Shown here one piece after another: positions 16,871 to 27,947 of a stretch of DNA of 38,745 nucleotides. Numbering within the stretch: the stretch's first letter is position 1; each line of letters starts with the position of its first letter. The stretch lies in the NCBI GenBank assembly GCA_001910725.1, contig MJGA01000091.1:1-38745 (forward strand), read 5' to 3'. The translations under genes were made by a program, and so were the position numbers. Below the pieces are notes generated by a model that had not been told where the DNA came from, did no database searches, and saw nothing but the letters and a program-made list of their open reading frames with translations. The stretch comes from Phanerodontia chrysosporium (lineage: Eukaryota; Basidiomycota; Agaricomycetes; Polyporales; Phanerochaetaceae).

Positions 16871-18154
16871 TGTCGTGCTTTATACCCTGGCAAGAGATAT
16901 TACCAAAGGTAACCGAGTGAGGTGGACCAGACTGTTGGTCGACTACTGCCTCGGGCGTTCGTGTGGAGGGAATAGGTATTGCTGGGATAGTAGGTATACA
17001 GAGGGTAGGATAGTGTGTAGAGGTAGGAGAGGTTAGTCTCCTAGAAGGGGAAAGGTAATAAGACTTAAGTACAAGTAACACTTGTAAGTAAGACCTTAGT
17101 AACCAAGAGTAAGTAAAGTAAGCCTTGCTTTCTTATCTTTACTTATGACCGTAAACCGAATATCCAACCAAGTAAGTATAGCCTGCTTGCTATAGCTTAC
17201 ACTTAAAACCGTAGACCGAATAACCAACCAAGTAAGTATAGCCTGCTTGCTATAACTTACACGTAAACCGTGGACCGTAGACGAATAACTAAACCTTCAC
17301 AACCGAATAGCTCAACTACCAGGTGCCTTGCTGGACTAAAGAGCTAACGTAAAACCGTAATACCGTAGACGTAACTAGAGTAAGCAATAGACTACCACCA
17401 CAATGCCTGAGTGCACTGGTGGACTAACTAATCTTACTGTAGACGGAGGACCGTAGACTAAAGACTGAGTAAGCGATAGACTACCACCACAATGCCTGTT
17501 TGCACTGGTGGACTAACTACCCTTACTAGAACTGAAGCACACTTATACTGATAACACACAGCCCACACCAAGAGATGGTGGTGGTTGAGGTGAGAAAATA
17601 GCTGGCTGCTTCCAACTAGTGATCTATTGAGAGAGAAGAAGAGAGTGGCCTTTTATACTCCTACAGAGTATGGCCTTATTTGACCGTGTTTGGTCAATTT
17701 GTACAGTGCTAGAATGTTCTACAAGGTGCTACACTATTCTACATCCTTCCCGCAACTCCTTTCCGCTTCCTTTTCCGCTTGGCACCTTCTTTCTGTACCT
17801 TTCCAGTGGATTCCATTCCTTTCCATACTTTCCTCTGACTTTCCACACGTCTCTCCCCTCATTCCAGAGATGCTTGGCGCATTTCCAGGCCTAATTGGGT
17901 AGTTACTTTCCCACACCGCCCAAATATAGCCTGCCTTTCCCACAGTGATCCCAAGATGGCTGCGTCTTCTCACGCCTTCCCTTTGGGTCTCTGTCTTCTC
18001 ACGCCCTTGCTTTGAACTCCCACGCTTTACTATACATTCCCACGCCTTGAATTCCTCTTCTCTACTAAGCTCTACTTCATTGTGCTAATCCTGCTATGCC
18101 AGAATGAGCCTCATTTCATCCATATCTTGTGGCAAACAGGTTTGGCGCATGATA
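16871..18154 (-). repeat. Element D LTR (3' LTR in element sense)
   Basis: 1284 bp, nearly identical to 31602-32828 except for an extra 60-bp repeat unit. On the minus strand it holds a TATA box GTATAAAAGG (17649-17658). It also carries two copies of a GACTACCACCACAATGCCTG unit near 17388 and 17480. Confidence 0.85.
17148..17267 (+). repeat. Two tandem 60-bp units in the left D LTR
   Basis: The units 17148-17207 and 17208-17267 are near identical (core AACCAAGTAAGTATAGCCTG). The right LTR has a single unit near 31879-31938, which accounts for the length difference between the two LTRs. Confidence 0.85.
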
Positions 18155-18271
18155 TCCGGGGGTTGCTTGAAATACGAACTGTCCTCAGTTCAACTCACTT
18201 ATGAACTGGATGAATATGAGGCCGATTCTGGCTCCTCATATGCTGACGAAGCTAACTCTGAGTCTCGTTCA

Positions 18272-21200
18272 TCAATCTGAGTCTGCGCTATAGTCTGCTG
18301 AACTTCCTGATAACCATGAGTCCGTATCTGAGTCTTGATCTCCCGAATCTTCTGTGAGCTTAGCCATGACCTTCTCCAGGTACTCATCTGACCTGGATAC
18401 GTAAGGTAGTATCCTGAATGCTGCTACTGCTTGTCTCCAGATAGTGCCATCCAGTTCTTGCAGAATGTAGGCTCCATTCCTTGTCCTTCTAACTACCTCG
18501 TAGGGTCCTTGATACCTATCGTGATGCTTCTCTTTGGAATTCTCCTTAGCCTTGTTCCTTATCAAGACTAAGGTTCCAGGTGGGTAAGAATCCTTGACTA
18601 GTCGTGTCTTATACCTCCTTTCAAACTGCTCCTTGGCTTGAAAGCGATGCTTCTTCAGAATTGCTGCTGCCTTGGCTAAGTCTTCAGGTCGCTTTTGAAG
18701 CTGCCTTATCCTTAACGCTAACAGGTCTTCTGAGGTCATTCCTCGCTTGAATCCGTCCACCATAAAAGTCGCTTCCGTGAGATCAAAGGGTAATACTGGA
18801 TGCACACCATGAAGCAGATAATATGGCGAGAATCCTGTCTGACGCCTGACGGTAACTTTGTCTGCAAAGAAAGCATGTGATACATGTGCTGGCCACTGAT
18901 GTACCTTGCCATCACAGGCTTTAAGAATAGACTCCCTAATGATAAAGTGACCTCACTCTACTACTCCATTTGCTTTAGAGTTGTAAGCTGAAATTCTTAT
19001 CTGGGGTATTCCAAATCTATCCATGAGCTCCGTGAATGCCTTCTCAACTTCCGATCCATTGTCCGTGATTACCTGTCCTACTGCGCCATATCTGCAAAAG
19101 ACTTGCTCCCATAGAAACTTGGCCATAGACTTCGAGTTAGGCTGTCTCATAGCTCGTCCTTCAGCTGCTCCTGATAGGTCATCTCTTGCTGCTGCTATGC
19201 ATCTGTAGCTTTTGCTCTGAGGCATAAACATCACATCCACATATATTTTAAGGAATAGAGTGGATGGCGTGGATACAATAATAGGTACCTCTGCCTTCTT
19301 TACGCTATGCACTTGGCATTGATGGCATGATCTAACATGTCTCTGGACGTCTGCTTTGATGCTAGGCCAGTAGAATCGCTGTCTAAGTGTTGCCAATACT
19401 GCTTCAGCTCCGCGATGCCCTTGTCCTTCATGGGCTGCTTGTAGCAACTGAGCGCGCTTTTCCCGACGGAATATAACCTTGGCTGGACCAATGGGACCTT
19501 GTCGCTTGTACATAGCCTTCCCTGCCACGTAGAATCTGAGTGCGTTCTGCACGAAGCGTTGCTTCTCTTGAGGTGTCTGAAACTGGGGTGTTCGTGTAGT
19601 CTGCAGAAAGTGATAAATATCTGCTAGAGTCTTCTCCTGCTCGCTAGTCTTGACTGGGTAAACCTGTGCCATCGTAGGGGTGTCTGGCTCATATAAACAT
19701 CCCTTGAATGTCTGTATAGTCCTTTCCGGGCTTGCACTGATCAGCCTGGTGAATAAAGAAAGGTTCTTTATCCACTGAGGGTACTGTACAGGAATATACA
19801 AAGGTATGTCATCCAGCCAACTGTCGTCTTCTTCTTCCATCTCTTCATCTTCTGCTAACTCCTTCCTGGATAGAGCGTCTGGTCCTCGATGCTTATCTGC
19901 GGGTACGTGAACTAATTCGAAGTCAAACAGGAGAATCCCTTGAATCCACCTGTTAACTGTAGCATTTGGCTGAAGATCAGGATCATTAAGCATTCCCTTA
20001 ATATACTTGGCATCAACTTCCACAATAAGGCGCTTAACACCTATGATGTATAGCCGATACGCTCGTAGGGCTCTGAATAATCCGTATAGCTCAAGCTTTG
20101 GCTGGGAATACCTAGCCTCTCGCTTGTTCATGGGTATAGATCCGTACCTAGCTGGCTGTTTCTTTCCCTGCTCATTGTACTGAGAGAGAATGAATCCAAC
20201 AGCTATAATGCTAGAGTTCACTGATAACACAACTGGCCTATCTGACTCGTAGTCTATGGGACGTAGTGCAGGTGGAGACGTAATGGCTCGCTTCAACTCT
20301 TCAAAAGCTGCTTGGCGCCGATCATCCCATACAAACTCCGCGTCATGACGTATGAGCTCCGCTAAAGGTCTGGCTTTAGCTGAGTAATTCTCTATCCAAA
20401 TCCTTACTGTACCGCATAGTCCGAGAAAGCCTCTGACATCCTTAGGTGTCTTAAGCGGGGGTCACTTAAGGATCTTGTCAATCTTCTGGCTGTCTGGAAG
20501 TCTGCCCTCTGGTGTACAGCATTGTCCGATGATAAGGACCTTCTGCTGTGCAAGCTGTACCTTTAAAGGGGAAAAGGTTCCTCCTGCATGTCCTACTCGA
20601 TGTATGATCCTATGCACATCATTCGCATGTTCCCAAATGAACCTGCGAATACCAGGGTTCTCCTTCAGTACTTCTGGTCTTCCTTGCTCATCTTCGTAAC
20701 GACTGACTGGCCCTTTGATAGGCAGGTCATCAATGAAGATATTTGCATGGTCAGGAATCTCATGCTGCAGAATAAAGGACATACATGCCTGAAATTCTGC
20801 AGGTGAGTTAGTGAAGCCTGTAGGTAGGGACGTGATCCGTAACAATCCTAGTGGGGTAAGGAACGCTATAAGGTCTCGACTCTGAGGGTGAACCTTACGT
20901 GCATCAAATCCCCAATACAAGTCAAAGACTGTATAACACTGCCTGCCTGCAAATGGCTCGACAAAGTTATCTAGGTTAGGAGGTAAGCCTGCATCTCGTA
21001 TGGTAACCTTGTTCAAAGGCTGCAAGTCATGGACTATCCTCAACTTGCCACTTTTCTTCAGAACGCAGAACCATCTGGAGCGATACGATGACTGACTTGG
21101 CTCATATACTCCTGCTACAATCTTTTCCCGTAACAAGTCCAGTACCTTTTGATGTATTCCTAGGGGTATAGGAATATTCTTGAAGGCCCAAGGGACATGA

Positions 21201-22130
21201 GGTACCACTGGTATTATGTATGGTGAAAAGTAATCTTCCCGGAATGATCCGCGCTGGCTGTCTTCAAAGACAAAGTGATTCTGGTTAAGCTGAAGTATAT
21301 GCTGGAATAACTTCAATTCTTCAGGCCATAAGAATCCCTCTGGGTTGAGATTCATAGCCTCCAGATTCTCATGGGTAAGTCTCCCTCCATCAGGTACAAA
21401 GTCTGGTGGGGTAGGTGACAAACTAGCTAGGGATCGTAATGGGTCTTCTGGGAATTTCCTTATGACTCTTGCATCCTCAGGAAACACAGCTGGTACGGGC
21501 TTGACTTTCCTATCAACTCTCTTATAGGCAGTCATTACCTCTGGGGAACTCATAGGTAGCTTAGAAGAAAATAAATTACTACCATCACAAGTAATAATAG
21601 TGTCTTCTTCATCTAATGACTCTACAAACCTATCCATGTCTGTAGTAAACATTATGGGCTCCACCTCGTCCCACTGTATGTCATAGAAGTCATCAGCCAC
21701 TGTGGCGAAAGTTACTGAGGCTTTACTTAGCTCAGTTGAACCCATAGCGCCCGTGATTTCCTGCTGTGAAGCTGTGTCTTCAAAGTGCTGGCTTGCGCTG
21801 AGATTGACGCCAGTGAAGCGCCAGTCGGTGATGCGCCTGTCGTCGGTGTCGGGGGTGCCGTATGAGGAAAGAGCGCTCGCTGTTGATGGCAGCGGGCGCG
21901 AGTGTTCGTCGAGAGTCCGGGTAACGGTTGGGGCCGTTGTGCCGGTGTCGAAAAGGGTAGCGCTGACCGTGGTGGCGTCCAGGGTCTGCTCGCTCACACC
22001 TTTAGGGTCTGGTGACGTCACTGAGTTCAGAGAGACTCGCTGACGGCCTTGGGAGCCATCTAGGTTGTGTCCCCCTTTAATATTCCATGTCTCGGGGTGT
22101 GTCTGTGTGTCTAAGGTCTCGTATCCGGGG
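18272..22130 (-). pseudogene. pol: Element D pol: reverse transcriptase, RNase H, integrase, with two TGA stops
   Basis: One minus-strand frame runs from before 22130 to 18272, broken by TGA at 20462-20464 (expected TGG, ILK-W-PPLK) and at 18953-18955 (expected CGA, NGVVE-R-GHF). The reverse transcriptase shows SSYRSRWFCVLKKSGKLR, YWGFDARKV and FIDDLP in place of the common YxDD. The RNase H first catalytic Asp appears changed to Asn (LSVNSSIIAVGF, AAC at 20216-20218). The integrase has H-EGQGHRGAE...CHQCQ, DVMFMP, ITDNGSE, the final Glu just before the second TGA, and a GPYEVV module. There is no chromodomain; the tail is acidic and ends at 18272. This copy cannot make a full active Pol. Confidence 0.88.
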
Positions 22131-22740
22131 GTTGCTTGAAGTTCCAAGTCCCCAGTAAGCTGGTATCGTCGCGATTCCCGCTGATCACGCCTAACAATGC
22201 AGCCAACAAGCATATGTATTGCTACATAGAGCCTACTGACCACGTCTTTTCTGCTATATATGAACTTGGCGACCGTCCAGGCTACGTAGATACAGCTAAT
22301 AGTACACAGGGTCGCGCTGAGACTCACGAGATGCATGCAGCCGCGCGTGACATCATGACTGTGCGACGCGTCCGAGGACGTGTTCGCCGTGCCGTGGGGA
22401 ATGCGCGCGGGCGCGTCAGAGGGCGTGCCAGCCTGAACGAAGGTCGCTGTGCTGGGCATAGACCTTCTGAGGGTGTCCGTGCCTTTTGAGAGCGCGACTT
22501 GCATGCCTAAGACCATAACCGAGAATTCAGAAACAAATACGAAAAATACTAGAATCATACAAAAGAAAATAGATCTGAGGCCCGAGCGGGGCCTGTCCGT
22601 CGCGAATAACCGTGGCCGAGTGTACCGAAACGACTGGGATGCAGGCGAGCTCATGCCGAAGGGCAGGAAGTCTGCTAATGCGTTCCCGAAGCCGTTAGTG
22701 TCTGAGTGTCGTAGATGTGTGCGCGCACGCACCTGCTTAG
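22130..22740 (-). CDS. Element D module, segment X4: hydrophobic linker fused ahead of RT
   Basis: The reverse-transcriptase frame is open upstream through this segment. It contains a strongly hydrophobic stretch, IFFCMILVFFVFVSEFSVMV (about 22500-22573), and another, LVSLSATLCTISCIYVAWTV (about 22256-22333), then LYVAIHMLVGCIV. Between them lies a Ser/Thr-rich loop. Two or three membrane helices are plausible, which is unusual inside a gag-pol polyprotein. I recognise no family. It joins the preceding frame (X3) only through a frame change at the TAA 22737-22739. Confidence 0.5.
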
Positions 22741-23724
22741 GCATCTCCTCGCCAGGGGCGAAAGGAGATGGCCTCGCGTGAGAATCCAGGGCTGCCGAGG
22801 CGCAGCGAGTTGCGCAAGTACCGGATATCTTCCTCGTCGTCGCCGCGGCCTCGAAACCAAAGCATCTGGTCGATGAGTTCGATGCGCGCGTCGTGCTCGC
22901 CGTTGACGTTGAGGGACCTCCAGAAGTGGAGGCACTGGCGGAGCGCAAGCTGTTCCTCTGGGAAGAGGAACGGCGATCCATAATCTTCGTGGTACGGGTA
23001 CAAATTCTCGTAGGCCATTATGTCGTGTCCAAGACAGCCGCGGCGTGCATTGTCAAGGTGATAGAGCGAGCCCGCGTGCAGCGCGTCATTTGCCTGATTG
23101 TAGATGAAGGCCGTGAGCAGGCCGCGGATCGCGTTGAGGCCTGCGATGTTCATGGGGCCGACCGTGCCGTCGCGCAGGTAGCGTGCCGCTGCCTGGTCTG
23201 GGTTGGGGACGTGCAAAGGTTTCCCCCGCGCCGTGCGTGCGTCGAGCGTGCCGTAGACGTAGCCATACATGCCGTTATGCAGGCCTGCGCGCGTGTCTGT
23301 GCAGAATAGGAGCTGGGGAGCCTGCGCACCATTCTCGAGGGCCGTGAATCGAATATCGAAGGTACCGGGTGCCGCGCTTCGTGCGTCCGTGACTGTGAGC
23401 GGCCGAGTATAGATCTCGACGTCCTCAGAGGACGAGGAGTGAGCTGGGGATGGGGACGAGCTGGGTGGCGGCGTGCTGCCCAGGCTCATCACGTCGTCGA
23501 AGTCGAGGCTTCCGTCGAGCTTGAGGTACCGGTCGTCGTAGAGGCCGGTGTCACTGAGGGCTTTCGCATGCCTGACTTGCCCTGCCGGGTCGTTGCCTTC
23601 GAGCAGGAGCTGCTCGGCCCGATTGGCTGCCTCCCGGAGCATGTCCAGGGCTGGGCAGGTGTCCATGCTCTCCAGATCGCCATAAAGCTGATCTGTGAGC
23701 GCGGGCGTGGGCGCAGGCGTGGCT
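22737..23724 (-). CDS. Element D module, segment X3, unknown protein
   Basis: About 330 codons in a different frame from X2 and X4, ending at TAA 22737-22739; an ATG at 23664-23666 (MDTCPALDMLREAANRAEQL) could start it. The protein reads as a folded domain with well-spaced aromatics: GMYGYVYGTLDARTARGKPL, NIAGLNAIRGLLTAFIYNQA, HDIMAYENLYPYHEDYGSPF and LRQCLHFWRSLNVNGEHDAR. A GC-rich C run at 23725-23729 separates it from X2. One lost C there would explain the frame change, as would a separate gene. I do not recognise the fold. Confidence 0.55.
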
Positions 23725-25918
23725 GGGGGTCGTTCGTCAGGTTCTGCAATTCAATATCAATATAAGTCGTCTTCTGAGGGTCTAACCGGAGGCTTACCGC
23801 GTCGAGCGTGTCCAGGACCGAGGCAAGAGGCGGCTCAAACTCGAGCACGCTGGTCTGATAGCCGTTTCGATGGTCCAAGAGCGGGGGAAGCTCGAGCGGG
23901 CTCGGGGACATGTCGTGGGTGCCGTACAGAGGTACACAATAGTCGGTGGGATCGCCATAAGGTGCAGTTTGCTGTGTATCTTCGGCTTCGTGCACCTGGA
24001 CGTGGTAGACGGTGATGGGAACGGGCATGCGCTGCTCGAGCGGGTGCGCAGCGTCGGAGATGGGATGGGAATGGACGTGGTTGAGAACGTGGACAGCCTG
24101 GCGGGACGTACCGGTCTCCAGACTTCTTGCATCCTCTACAGTCTCAATCCTCGCCCTTCTCGCCCTTCCCTGCTCGTCTCGAGCATGCAGCTGGTTGCAT
24201 GCTGTCTCGTAGTGTGCGCGTTGAAGGTCAGGCCGTGTACAAGTATCCAGATGAGAGTGGGGGACGAGCGGGGCTGTAACAAACCAGGGGACAGCGGATG
24301 GGACGTGCAGAACGTCGAGACCGAGGGCGCTTGCCTGAGTCTCGTTACCCGAGCGTCTGCATGAAGCAAGTGACGTCAATTCGGTCCTCGGAGGCTCGGA
24401 TTCCGGTACGTACGCGGGCGATCTTTCCCACAGGTCACCTGGGCACGTGCCGACGTGGTGGCGTACCCAAGCTTCACCTTCCGCTACGCGTCGCGCTGCC
24501 TCGCGCGCGTTCTTGAGTTCCCCCGTGGGCAGCAACTCGTCTATCGGCATGGGCGCGTCTGACCGTACGTCTGAGAGACTCTCGATGTCAGAGTCCTCTC
24601 CAAAGATCTCAACTTCGAGCTTGTCGACGTCATAGCCATGTACCGGGTCCAAGTCAGACACGGTCTCAAGGCTCGGCATGCTGTCGTGCATGCTGAGGGA
24701 CGCGTTGTCGTCGTCACTCTCGGTGAGTCCGAATGCGATGCGCAGGCGGGCCTCCATGGCCATAGCCTCAATGTCTTCAGGTGCGTTAGTGCTCTGATCT
24801 CTGTCTCGTGGTCTTGCTAACGGCTTACCGTCTGGTGGGACCGGTCCAGGGAAATTGCGAGTGCGAGGCTCGCACACATCCTCGTAGATGGCTGCGAGGG
24901 TGGCGAGCGTATGAGTAGCTGGGCGAGGGGATTCACAGGTAAGTCCCATGTGCTCTCGAAGTGTGGCGTCGAACTCACAAAATAAACCGTCGATGGAAAC
25001 CAGATGGCCAAGCGTGTTCTTGCCAGCAGGGATGCATGGCCAGAACGCGCCATCAGTGAGGTAGGCCTCGTTGCCTACGCAGCCAGTAAGTAGTTCGATC
25101 TTGAGGTGACACTGACTTACAGATCCGTGCCCCGGGTTCGCCGCAGGCAACCAAACCACAACGCCGTCCTCGGACGCGAAGCGCATGGGCACCAGCTGCC
25201 CATACCTGTCATGCTCACCGCAGCGATCCACCCGGCGAAGGGTGCCAAGCTGCGGGAAGAACATGACCAGGCCGGCTGGTCCGCACGGTGTCTCGCTGTC
25301 GCCAGGCCGCCAGGCAATGTACACGCGCTCGCGGTACACTACGTCGTTAGCAGCCCTCAGGGCATAGCACGTCGACGTGAAGGACATGGCGCTGCTGTCG
25401 CTGCCAGGGAAAATCGTGGCGATGGTCTGTGGCCAGGTGAGTACCGAAATACTGAATGAGGCGTGATCTGACAGGGCCAGACCACCAGGAGCAGGGAGCG
25501 ACATAGCTGGAGAGTTCTCGAGAACGGGTAAAGGAGCGACAGGTGCGTCCACCGCCTTTGCAAGCTCGGGGAGGACGGACAGACTTGGTAAGTCCCTGTC
25601 CTTGCCTTTATCTGCGCTGTGCTGACCTTCTCCTATCCTAGTACCTTGTGCGCATCCGCGCCGACTGTCCTGAAGGTCTGGAGACACAGCTAGCCTCGCC
25701 GTACCTCCTCCTGCCTTCTCAGGTAAGTCCCTATCGTTATCTGTATCCGCTGTATTGTCTTGCTCACACTTTTCCTTGCCAGCCAGGTACTTTACTCGTC
25801 CAGGCAATGCGCATTTAGCTGCGTATTGCATATTTCCTGGACGCCTGGGGCGCTCGTGACCTTGGGCATCGTCGTTCGTACTTCTGTGGCACCAGGTAAG
25901 CTCCTCTGGGCCGTCTTC
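23725..25918 (-). CDS. Element D module, segment X2, unknown protein
   Basis: Minus-strand frame open for about 730 codons, continuous with X1 except for TGA at 25919-25921. The best-looking folded part is about 24850-25450: AMSFTSTCYALRAANDVVYR, RERVYIAWRPGDSETPCGPA, MRFASEDGVVVWLPAANPGH, LTDGAFWPCIPAGKNTLGHL. Acidic stretches follow. Three in-frame, stop-free blocks of 54-60 nt look like retained introns (about 24786-24831, 24905-24985, 23757-23802). I recognise no family and no catalytic motif. Confidence 0.55.
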
Positions 25919-27947
25919 TCATGTCTTACTAACCTCTCCATCCTCAGGAGCAGGTATACATCCGTCAATGGGCTCTTGCAGCCTGTCTTCACCCTTTCCA
26001 GGTCGCACACCGGTGAGCAGATCATTTATTGGGCTTGATCTCGTAGGTACATCGGACGCCACAGCGCGATCGCACGAAACGCTGCTACCACAGCAGCTGC
26101 CTATCTGGGCATCTGGTGTGGTCGCGGCGTTGGTCCTGCTGACCTGCGCTGGACACACGATCTGCGGTGCCAGGAGGTCGTGCGCACGATCGCCGTGGTT
26201 CGCCGGCCTTCTACTGGTCTCTACCCAGCTTCTCGGCGCGTCACGCACCTCTACCAACTCCACCATACCAACAAACGCGGCCGCAGGCCTGTTTCCCAGG
26301 TCGGGCCCGTCATTCAGATCCTCTTCACCGCTCGATCCATCCGTGGATCGCGTGTCTTCGTCTCGGGCGCTGGGCGTGTCTGTGCCTTCTCCTGAACTCT
26401 TCACATCGCCGCCGCCCTCGATCTCGCTGCGCCGGCATTCCTGAAGGTCATGTCCACCGTCCCCTATCGCGGAGCAGTGGCTTGGGTCTTCCATCGCGTT
26501 CTCTGAGAGGTCTCGGCCATTCCTGCCGAGTTCCTTGGCCCTTAGGTGAGTCTTGTGTCTCTCACTCGTGCCAGGGACCTGTCGGGCGCGTCCTCTTGGC
26601 GCGTTCCTGGCTTCGCGCCGCGCGAAGGCCTCGAGCACGGTACGTCGGTCTCCGTCGGCCTGCTTTACAATCTTCGCGCTGACCTTCCAGTACTCACAGT
26701 CTGCTAGCTTACAGGCGTTCTCAAAGCGGAATCCTGCACTCTGCCGGTCGCTCTGAGCGTTGACCCACACGCTTTCAGGTAAGTAACCTCCTTCTGCATC
26801 CTTCTGGTCGATCTCACGCATGGTCCTTCGCAGGATCTTGTCTGCAGCGCGGTAGGCTTGGCGACGGTCCTTCAGGGCCTCGTCTTGCGCCATATTACTG
26901 CGCCACTTTACATAGTCGAGCCATTCCTCGACGGTAAGTGCCTCAGTATCAACTTCCTTGATGCGCAACGGCTCACGCTCACGCTTCATACCCAGGACTG
27001 CGTCCATGAGGCCTGCCGTGCTGATCTCTAGCTCAGCCTCGGACACCTCGGACGTGATGATGTCATCTGCCCCGGCACTCGGCTCGGGCTCGCGTTCTGT
27101 GGACGCGTCTTGGTCACCTGACTGAGGCGCGTTCCTCGCGTCGCGCTCTTCGCGCTCACCGCTTGGTACGTCTGAGCTATCTTCTGCTAACCTTTCCTCT
27201 TCAGGGGGGTCTTCTGTGCTCAGAGCTTGCATGCTCAGCACAAACGGTACGTCATAGGGTCTTCCTTGATGCGTTCCTCGCTGACCGACCTGATAGATTG
27301 CGCCGCCACCGCCGTAGGGTGGTGCTCGCGGATGCTGGAGGCCTTCCTCCAGCTCTTCGAGTATCCTGAGCTCGTGCGCCTCGGCCTCCACGAGCTGCTG
27401 CACCGTCTCCCAGGTAAGTCGTCCAAGCTCTCTCCAAGCGTAGTCAAATCCGAGCTTACACTTGTGTCGGGCTTCTCGCGCTAGATTCACCAATCGGCTC
27501 CTCTCTTGTGCAGCGGCCTCCAAGTGCTCAATCGCGTCAATGTCGGCGCGCTGCCGCTGCAATCGCTCGAACAGGTGAGCTTCAGCAGTCTGACGATCCC
27601 GGCGCACCCGCTCATGCTCATTCTCGTACCGTTCACGCACGCTGGCCATCCGGGCCCTTACAGACTCAATTCCCCTTTGCTCAGGTGGTCTGGGAAGCGC
27701 ATACCGAGGCGGCTCGTCTTGCTCTGCGAGACCGCACGGCGCTGTGGCGCTGAGAACCAAGTTCCAGGGCTCAGGTATGTCTTCATCGCTTTCTAACTCG
27801 TCTTGCTGATCCTTCTTGTGCTCAGGTTCCTCGTCGACGGGCCCACGGCCTGCGCAATCCTTGCGCGGCTGTTCTGGTGGCCTGCACGCAATCTCGACGA
27901 GGCCAGGAGGCACATCCATGGCTGTCAGAGCGCGATGCACCTCAGCT
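25919..27947 (-). CDS. Element D module, segment X1, unknown coiled-coil protein
   Basis: Open in the +1 frame relative to the protease frame, which stops at 27942-27944, so it may be reached by a +1 shift at AGC TGA. It has a predicted coiled coil (about 27380-27680: SVRERYENEHERVRRDRQTA, HELRILEELEEGL) and a helical, aromatic-bearing domain (about 26600-26960: TVEEWLDYVKWRSNMAQDEA, SVWVNAQSDRQSAG, CKLADCEYWKVSAKIVKQA), then a disordered acidic and serine-rich tail. The D-V-P or D-L-P tripeptide recurs. It ends at TGA 25919-25921, probably from CGA, since the frame continues EDGPEELTWCHRST into X2. No family recognised. Confidence 0.55.

Noticed and set aside
17388..17520. Possible CRISPR-like repeats in the D LTR
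   Set aside because: Only two diverged units with no regular spacers, in a eukaryotic LTR.
17670..17894. Small open frames in both D LTRs (also at 32342-32566)
   Set aside because: They are Phe/Ser/Leu-rich, lie in LTR sequence and are present in both LTRs only because the LTRs are copies.
22136..22489. Plus-strand frame of 117 codons
   Set aside because: Arg-rich antisense of the X4 segment; no supporting signals.
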